Source of the DNA: Mycobacterium sp. EPa45
GTDB lineage: Bacteria > Actinomycetota > Actinomycetes > Mycobacteriales > Mycobacteriaceae
NCBI RefSeq assembly: GCF_001021385.1
Contig: NZ_CP011773.1
Span: 2,232,001 to 2,296,000, forward strand
DNA length: 64,000 bases
Direction: 5' to 3'
The position numbers and the translations under genes are program-made. The first letter of the stretch is position 1, and every line of letters begins with the position of its first letter. Positions 59,417 through 64,000 of this stretch are shown one piece after another. The notes beneath the pieces are model-generated. The model ran no database searches, was not told the origin of the DNA, and saw only the letters and a program-made list of their open reading frames with translations.

Positions 59417-60844
59417 ATGCAGCATGTGAACGCCTATCGCGACGACGCGCTCGGCACCCTGGATGCAGTTGCCCTGGTCGATGCCCTCCGCACCGGCAAG
59501 GTGTCCCGCCCCGAACTGGTCGAGGCCGCGATCGCCCGCACCGAGCGGGTCAACCCGATCCTCAACGGACTGGCTCACGAGACCTTTGAACGGGCGCTGG
59601 CCCGCGCCTATGCGGGCGGCAGCGGATATTTCGACGGGGTGCCCACCTTCATCAAGGACAACATCGACGTCGAAGGCATGCCGACGATGCAGGGCACTGA
59701 CGCCTGGCAGCCCCGCCCTCAGCCCGCGCACGGCGAGTTCGCCAGCCTCTATCTGGCGCTCGGCCTGGTGCCGCTCGGCAAGACCCAGCTTTCGGAATTC
59801 GGGTTCAGTGCCTCGGCCGAACATCCCCGCATCGGCGCGGTGCGAAATCCGTGGGACACCGACTTCACCGCCGGAGCTTCGTCGTCGGGTTCGGGTGCCT
59901 TCGTGGCTGCCGGGGTGGTGCCCATCGCCCACGCCAACGACGGGGGTGGGTCGATCCGAATTCCCGCCGCCTGCAACGGGTTGGTGGGCCTGAAGCCTTC
60001 CCGCGGCCGGCTGCCGCTGGACAAGATGACCCGACAGATGCCGGTGCGCATCGTCAACGACGGGGTGCTGACCCGCAGCGTGCGCGACACCGCTGCGTTC
60101 TACCGCGAAGCCGAGCGCGTGTGGCGCAACCGCCGGCTGCCGGAGATCGGTGCCGTCACCGGACCCGGTGCCGGCCGGCTGCGCATTGCCGTCGTGACCC
60201 AATCGGTCAATCGACAGGCGGCGCCGAGCGTCCGTGACCTGACCCTCAAGACCGCGGAATTGCTTGCGGGCCTTGGCCATAGCGTCGAGTATCTCGACCG
60301 GCCCCCGGTGCCGAGCTACTTCCTGGACGACTTCCTCTTGTACTGGGCGCTTTTGGCAATGACGCTGGTTCGCACCGGTCAACGGACGTTCGGCCCGAGT
60401 TTCGACAAGACGAAGCTGGACAATCTGACCCTGGGCCTTGATCGCCACGCCAGTCGCAACCTGCACAAGTTGCCGATCGCGATCACGCGGCTGCGCAGGC
60501 TGCGGCGAGTCACCGCCCGGCTCTATCAGACCTACGACGCGACATTGATGCCCACACTGGCCGAGGAGACGCCCCGAATCGGTCATCTGGATCCCACCGC
60601 CGATTACCGGCAGATCATCGATCGGCTGATCGACTGGGTGGCATTCACCCCGCTGCAGAACGTGACCGGTGAGCCGGCAATCTCGTTGCCGCTGGCCCAA
60701 TCGGCGTCGGGTATGCCGGTCGGCATGATGCTGTCGGCACCGATCGGCCACGAACGCAGACTCCTGGAGCTGGCCTACGAACTCGAGGCGGCACAGCCTT
60801 GGCCGCGCATCGACACCGCGCAGCACCGGTCGCAGACATCTTGA
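59417..60844 (+). CDS. amiC: Amidase (amidase-signature family, AmiC)
   Basis: 475 residues. Ser-cisSer-Lys amidase: Lys in VPTFIKDNIDVEG (near 83), TAGASSSGSGAFVAAGVVPIAHANDGGGSIRIPAACNGLVGLKPSRGR with the cis-Ser and nucleophile Ser near 170-185. Hydrolyses carboxamides; the natural substrate is unknown, and it is the AmiC orthologue by position after tsf. ATG 59417 lies 7 bases after TAGCGT. Confidence 0.93.
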   Translation: MQHVNAYRDDALGTLDAVALVDALRTGKVSRPELVEAAIARTERVNPILNGLAHETFERALARAYAGGSGYFDGVPTFIKDNIDVEGMPTMQGTDAWQPRPQPAHGEFASLYLALGLVPLGKTQLSEFGFSASAEHPRIGAVRNPWDTDFTAGASSSGSGAFVAAGVVPIAHANDGGGSIRIPAACNGLVGLKPSRGRLPLDKMTRQMPVRIVNDGVLTRSVRDTAAFYREAERVWRNRRLPEIGAVTGPGAGRLRIAVVTQSVNRQAAPSVRDLTLKTAELLAGLGHSVEYLDRPPVPSYFLDDFLLYWALLAMTLVRTGQRTFGPSFDKTKLDNLTLGLDRHASRNLHKLPIAITRLRRLRRVTARLYQTYDATLMPTLAEETPRIGHLDPTADYRQIIDRLIDWVAFTPLQNVTGEPAISLPLAQSASGMPVGMMLSAPIGHERRLLELAYELEAAQPWPRIDTAQHRSQTS

Positions 60845-60926
60845 TTTAACCGGCTGGCGGTTCACGTAACGCCGGTGACATCAGCGGATTCGGTGGCCGA
60901 AACAGTGCGCGCCGAATATTTTCGTT

Positions 60927-62096
60927 GTGGAAACCTCTTTATCCACAACGATTTCGCGGCCATCGGTGATCGCCTCCACTTCCGGAAACAAGACGTTCGT
61001 GCGTCTGCTCCGGTTTGCGTGGGCGAACATTCGTCGACGGCCCGAACGGTTTGTGCTGTCGGTTCTCGGTATCGCGCTGGCGATCACCTGCGTGACGGTG
61101 GTGCGCACGATCTCGTCGAGCTTCGCCATCACCGGCGCGGACTCGGTGTCCGAGGTGCTCGGTGGTGCACAGCTGTGGGCGGTGCCCGCCGCCGGCGTCC
61201 ATTACGACAGCACCGTGCAGGCGCTTGTCGCCGATGGTCCGGCCCCGGTGATCGACGCCCCCGGGGGGTGGCGTGCGATCAAGACCCTCTCGGGAACAAC
61301 CGACATCAACGGAACGCCGGTATCGCTGCGCGGTGACGACGAAATCCCGGACGGACAAGCACTTTTGGGCTCCGGTGTAGCGCAACGGCTGGGTCTGCAC
61401 GACGGCGACCGGATCACCGTCGGCACCGAGAGCCTCGCCGTGCTGACGCGCGGCGGGGGGGAATCGGTCACGGTACCGGCCCCGCTGGCGCACACCTTGG
61501 TGGGCGACAACGGATGGTGGACCGTCTACGCGCCGACCGGTCAGGAGAAGAGCCGCAGTCTCGGCAGCACCCTCGGTGATCTCGTCGGTCTTCGGTCGAC
61601 CTCCGATCCGTCCGTGAAACCCGATCCCGGCGGCCCCGGACTGATCTACGACACGGTGGGTGGTACCGGTCCGCTGACGTTCGATCAGAAATTCTCAGCG
61701 CTGTTCTCCGGCAAGGTGACCAGTTCGACACTGGGCATCATCTCGATCATCGGGCTGGTGCTCGGCTTCATCATCGCGGTGTCGTCATTCCTGGCGGCCG
61801 TGCAGGAACGCCGTCGCGAATTCGGCATCATGTCCAGCATCGGCCTGGCTGACGAGGTGCTCTATTTCTTTCTCGTCGAATCCGCGGTTGTGTTCATGGC
61901 GGCCTACCTGGTGGGCGTGCTGACTGCGGGAGTCGCTGTGTGGCTGGTGATTCCGGGCATCGCCACCCCGGTCGCCTGGCTGCAGGCGGCCGGCATGGTG
62001 GCAGGCTTCCTGCCCGCGATGGCGATCGTCGGTGCGCTGATACCGGTGCATCGCCTACTGCAGAACCGTCCGGTCGAACTGCTCGGAGCGCGCTGA
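60927..62096 (+). CDS. ABC transporter permease, FtsX/MacB-type
   Basis: 389 residues: a membrane segment near 40-60 (FVLSVLGIALAITCVTVVRTI), a periplasmic domain of about 190 residues, then three segments (LGIISIIGLVLGFIIAVSSFLAAVQERRREFGIMSSIGLA, FLVESAVVFMAAYLVGVLTAGVAVWLV, AAGMVAGFLPAMAIVGALIPVHRLLQNRPVELL). The RREFGIMxxIG motif is the FtsX signature. Mechanotransmission-type exporter or lipid/peptide efflux is possible. Start GTG 60927 lacks a clear ribosome site. Overlaps the next gene by TGATG. Confidence 0.87.
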   Translation: METSLSTTISRPSVIASTSGNKTFVRLLRFAWANIRRRPERFVLSVLGIALAITCVTVVRTISSSFAITGADSVSEVLGGAQLWAVPAAGVHYDSTVQALVADGPAPVIDAPGGWRAIKTLSGTTDINGTPVSLRGDDEIPDGQALLGSGVAQRLGLHDGDRITVGTESLAVLTRGGGESVTVPAPLAHTLVGDNGWWTVYAPTGQEKSRSLGSTLGDLVGLRSTSDPSVKPDPGGPGLIYDTVGGTGPLTFDQKFSALFSGKVTSSTLGIISIIGLVLGFIIAVSSFLAAVQERRREFGIMSSIGLADEVLYFFLVESAVVFMAAYLVGVLTAGVAVWLVIPGIATPVAWLQAAGMVAGFLPAMAIVGALIPVHRLLQNRPVELLGAR

Positions 62097-62662
62097 TGAT
62101 GATCTTCGGACTGTCCTACGGCTGGCTGGCGGCGCGGCGGCGGGTTCGCGAGATGGTGCTGCCGATCGTCACGACCGCCACGGGTGCCTTCCTCGTCGTC
62201 ATCGTCTTCGGAATGTCCGCCGGCATCCAGGAACAGTCGGCGTCGCTGGGTCATGCAGGAGAAATCGGCCGGGCCGTCATCCTCATCGCGATCACCGTGC
62301 TGCTCGTGGGTGTCGTGGAAGTGGCCGTGGCGACCACCCGCACGATCGCGCACCGCACCCGCGAACTCGGGGTACTCGGCGCCACCGGAGTGCCGCGTCG
62401 ACCCGTCATCGCCGCACTGCTCGTGGAGCCGGCAGTCGCGGCCACGCTCGGAGCGATCTTCGGTGTGGTGCTTGCGATCATCGCCGCCGTCGCACTCGGC
62501 ATGCTCGGTCTGGTGCCCACCGGGGTGTCAGCGGCCGGTCTTGGATTCGGTGCGGCGATCGCGGTCGCCGTCAGCATTGTCGCCGCCCTGGCGACCAGCG
62601 TCATACCCACCTGGAACGCGGCGTCGCGTCCCCCCGTCCACTCCCTGTCGACCGGAGGTTAG
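62096..62662 (+). CDS. Second FtsX-type permease, short
   Basis: 188 residues with four membrane segments: WLAARRRVREMVLPIVTTATGAFLVVIVFG, AVILIAITVLLVGVVEVAVATTRTIAHRTRELGVLGATGVPRRPVIAAL, LVEPAVAATLGAIFGVVLAIIAAVALG and GFGAAIAVAVSIVAALATSVIPTWNAASRPPVHSL. It has the RTRELGVLGATG motif but lacks the large periplasmic domain of its partner, so the pair likely forms an asymmetric heterodimer. ATG 62096 overlaps the preceding stop. Confidence 0.85.
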   Translation: MMIFGLSYGWLAARRRVREMVLPIVTTATGAFLVVIVFGMSAGIQEQSASLGHAGEIGRAVILIAITVLLVGVVEVAVATTRTIAHRTRELGVLGATGVPRRPVIAALLVEPAVAATLGAIFGVVLAIIAAVALGMLGLVPTGVSAAGLGFGAAIAVAVSIVAALATSVIPTWNAASRPPVHSLSTGG

Positions 62663-62664
62663 AC

Positions 62665-63387
62665 ATGACCGCAGTCGAAGACGCCATCCCCGCCGTCACT
62701 TCGGTTCCCGAACCGTCGCCGGTCATCGAGATCAGCGACGTATGGAAGTTGCACAAGCTCGGCGACGAAGTCGTCAAAGCCCTGATCGCCGCTGAATTGA
62801 CAGTCATGCCAGGAGAATTCGTCTGTCTGATGGGACCCAGCGGAAGCGGCAAGTCGACGCTGTTGAACATCATCGGTGGCTTGGACCGGCCCACCAAGGG
62901 TGCGGTGCGGATCGCCGGCCGGGACACCGCCAGGCTGACCGAGAGCCAATTCGCGGCGTTACGGCATGACACCATTGGGTTCATCTTCCAGAGCTACAAC
63001 CTCATACCGTTCCTGTCCGCGGTGGAAAACGTCGAGCTACCGTTGATGTTCGAGCCGTACGACCGCAAGGCGTTGCGCCAGCGGGCACTGGACCTTCTCG
63101 ACCTGGTGGGGCTGAGCCACCGAGTGCACCACCAGCCGACCAAAATGTCGGGCGGCGAACAGCAGCGCACCGCGATCGCGCGGTCGCTGATCAGCAACCC
63201 GACGCTGGTGCTGGCCGACGAACCGACCGCAAATCTGGACCACCGCACGGGGGAGACGGTGGTGCGCATGCTGCGCGACCTGTGCTCGACGTTGGGCGTC
63301 ACGGTCGTCGCCAGCACCCACGATCCCACGGTGGCCGATGAAGCGAGCCGTGTCGTCCGGATGAGAGACGGACAGATCATCAACTGA
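62665..63387 (+). CDS. ABC transporter ATP-binding protein (LolD/MacB type)
   Basis: 240 residues. Walker A GPSGSGKST near 57, Q-loop FIFQSYNLIPFLSAVENVELPL, signature KMSGGEQQRTAIARSLI, Walker B LVLADEPTANLD and H-loop STHD. Belongs to the LolD/FtsE-type subgroup that powers FtsX-like permeases. Starts three bases after the short permease gene, completing a three-gene exporter operon. The N-terminus has about 20 extra residues. Confidence 0.93.
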   Translation: MTAVEDAIPAVTSVPEPSPVIEISDVWKLHKLGDEVVKALIAAELTVMPGEFVCLMGPSGSGKSTLLNIIGGLDRPTKGAVRIAGRDTARLTESQFAALRHDTIGFIFQSYNLIPFLSAVENVELPLMFEPYDRKALRQRALDLLDLVGLSHRVHHQPTKMSGGEQQRTAIARSLISNPTLVLADEPTANLDHRTGETVVRMLRDLCSTLGVTVVASTHDPTVADEASRVVRMRDGQIIN

Positions 63388-63433
63388 CCCAAGCGGAATT
63401 CAACTGCCCCTACCGGGATTGGGAGTCACACGT

Positions 63434-64000
63434 ATGACGCAACAAATGGACGCGCCGGCGTCGGCCGGGCGTGACAAGCTGCTGACCACAGAGCTGGTCC
63501 CCGAGCAGGTGCTGCCGAAGGTGATGACGACCTTCGGTCTCACCGCCACCTACGTCTTCATCATCTGCTGGATCACCGGCTCGTCGATCATGGCCGCCGG
63601 GGGCTGGACCGCCATCCCGATGTGGATCCTCGGCATCCTCACCTTTCTGATTCCCGCGGGCATGGCGGTCGCCGAGCTCGGCAACCTGTGGCCGGGTGAA
63701 GGTGGGGTGTACATCTGGGCAACCCGAACCATGGGCGAGACATGGGGATTCATCGGCGGTTACCTGTCATGGATCCCGGTGGTGCTCAACTCCGCATCAT
63801 CGCCGGCGATCATCCTGCAGTTCCTGCTGCTGGCCTTCCACGCCGAACTCGGCCTGACGCTGACGATCATCTTGCAGGTGGCGCTGCTGTGGGCCGTGAT
63901 CGGTTTGGCGCTGGCCAAACTCGCTGCCAACCAACGCATCATGAACATCGTCTTCGTCGTGTACTGGGCACTGACCGCCGTCATCTTCGTCTCGGGTGTC
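63434..64000 (+). CDS. APC-family amino acid permease, 5' part (runs off window)
   Basis: 189 residues are visible and the frame is open at the end of the window. The hydrophilic N-terminus (MTQQMDAPASAGRDKLL...) is followed by membrane segments: TFGLTATYVFIICWITGSSIMAAGG, IPMWILGILTFLIPAGMAVAELGNLWPGEGGVYIW, ETWGFIGGYLSWIPVVLNSASSPAIILQFLLL and beyond. AELGNLWPGEGGVYIW is the APC TM3 pattern (GxYxW), as in amino acid or GABA/glutamate transporters. Substrate not deducible from this part. ATG 63434 has GGGAG about 9 bases upstream. May be co-transcribed with the ABC operon, 46 bases before it. Confidence 0.88.
   Translation, partial: MTQQMDAPASAGRDKLLTTELVPEQVLPKVMTTFGLTATYVFIICWITGSSIMAAGGWTAIPMWILGILTFLIPAGMAVAELGNLWPGEGGVYIWATRTMGETWGFIGGYLSWIPVVLNSASSPAIILQFLLLAFHAELGLTLTIILQVALLWAVIGLALAKLAANQRIMNIVFVVYWALTAVIFVSGV

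Overview
The window is a 64 kb piece of a high-GC actinobacterial chromosome, almost certainly a Mycolicibacterium-type (rapidly growing) mycobacterium. Signature products (SepIVA, MmpS/MmpL, an MPT63-like antigen, mycobacterial FtsY with an N-terminal membrane segment) and gene order point this way. The backbone follows, in mirrored orientation, the M. tuberculosis order pca-rsmD-coaD ... sepIVA-DUF177-rnc-mutM-OsmC-acyP-smc ... ftsY-amt-glnB-glnD ... ffh-amidohydrolase ... dacB-SnoaL-rpsP-KH-rimM-trmD ... lppW-like-rplS-lepB-rnhB-DUF2469 ... yraN-comM-dprA-viuB ... xerC ... M23-rpsB-tsf-amiC. This comparison is from memory of that genome, not a search. No tRNA, rRNA, CRISPR, insertion sequence or prophage was seen.

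Layout. 1-4.2 kb: 3' part of pyruvate carboxylase, rsmD, coaD and a hemerythrin-domain protein. 4.4-11.7 kb: division and housekeeping genes ending in smc. 11.7-15.5 kb: an insertion between smc and ftsY carrying a CarH-like cobalamin-binding protein coupled to a SpoIIE-type phosphatase, a divergent STAS anti-sigma antagonist and type 2 IPP isomerase. 15.6-23 kb: ftsY, the amt-glnB-glnD nitrogen operon behind two GlnR-type boxes, and ffh. 23-30.4 kb: an amidohydrolase, two tandem exported C39-like proteins, and two D,D-carboxypeptidases flanking an MPT63-like protein. 30.5-32.6 kb: rpsP-KH-rimM-trmD. 32.6-37.8 kb: a MEDS-STAS / MEDS-ATPase pair, a 14-TM efflux pump with a winged-helix-like tail, and a beta-lactamase-like protein. 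38.1-40.4 kb: rplS-lepB-rnhB-DUF2469. 40.5-45.7 kb: ROK regulator/MFS divergon, unknown small genes, a HAD phosphatase and a metalloprotease lipoprotein. 45.8-49.8 kb: yraN-comM-dprA and viuB. 49.8-53.8 kb: mmpS-mmpL divergent from a CsoR-like regulator with a perfect palindromic operator, then a tiny Cys-rich gene. 53.9-64 kb: xerC, SelO, a small exported protein, an M23 protein, rpsB-tsf (strong terminator), amiC, an ABC exporter operon and a truncated APC permease.

The most interesting biology is regulatory. The parts of sigma-factor partner switching occur in two accessory islands: phosphatase, STAS antagonist and a B12 sensor in one; a RsbW-like ATPase with MEDS sensors in the other. The B12 protein carries the adenosylcobalamin cap motif of CarH photoreceptors but no DNA-binding domain, and is translationally coupled to the phosphatase, so light or B12 input into a stress sigma circuit is a testable idea. 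The second candidate is a CsoR-family regulator lacking the copper-ligand histidine, facing an MmpS/MmpL exporter across a 29-bp palindrome.
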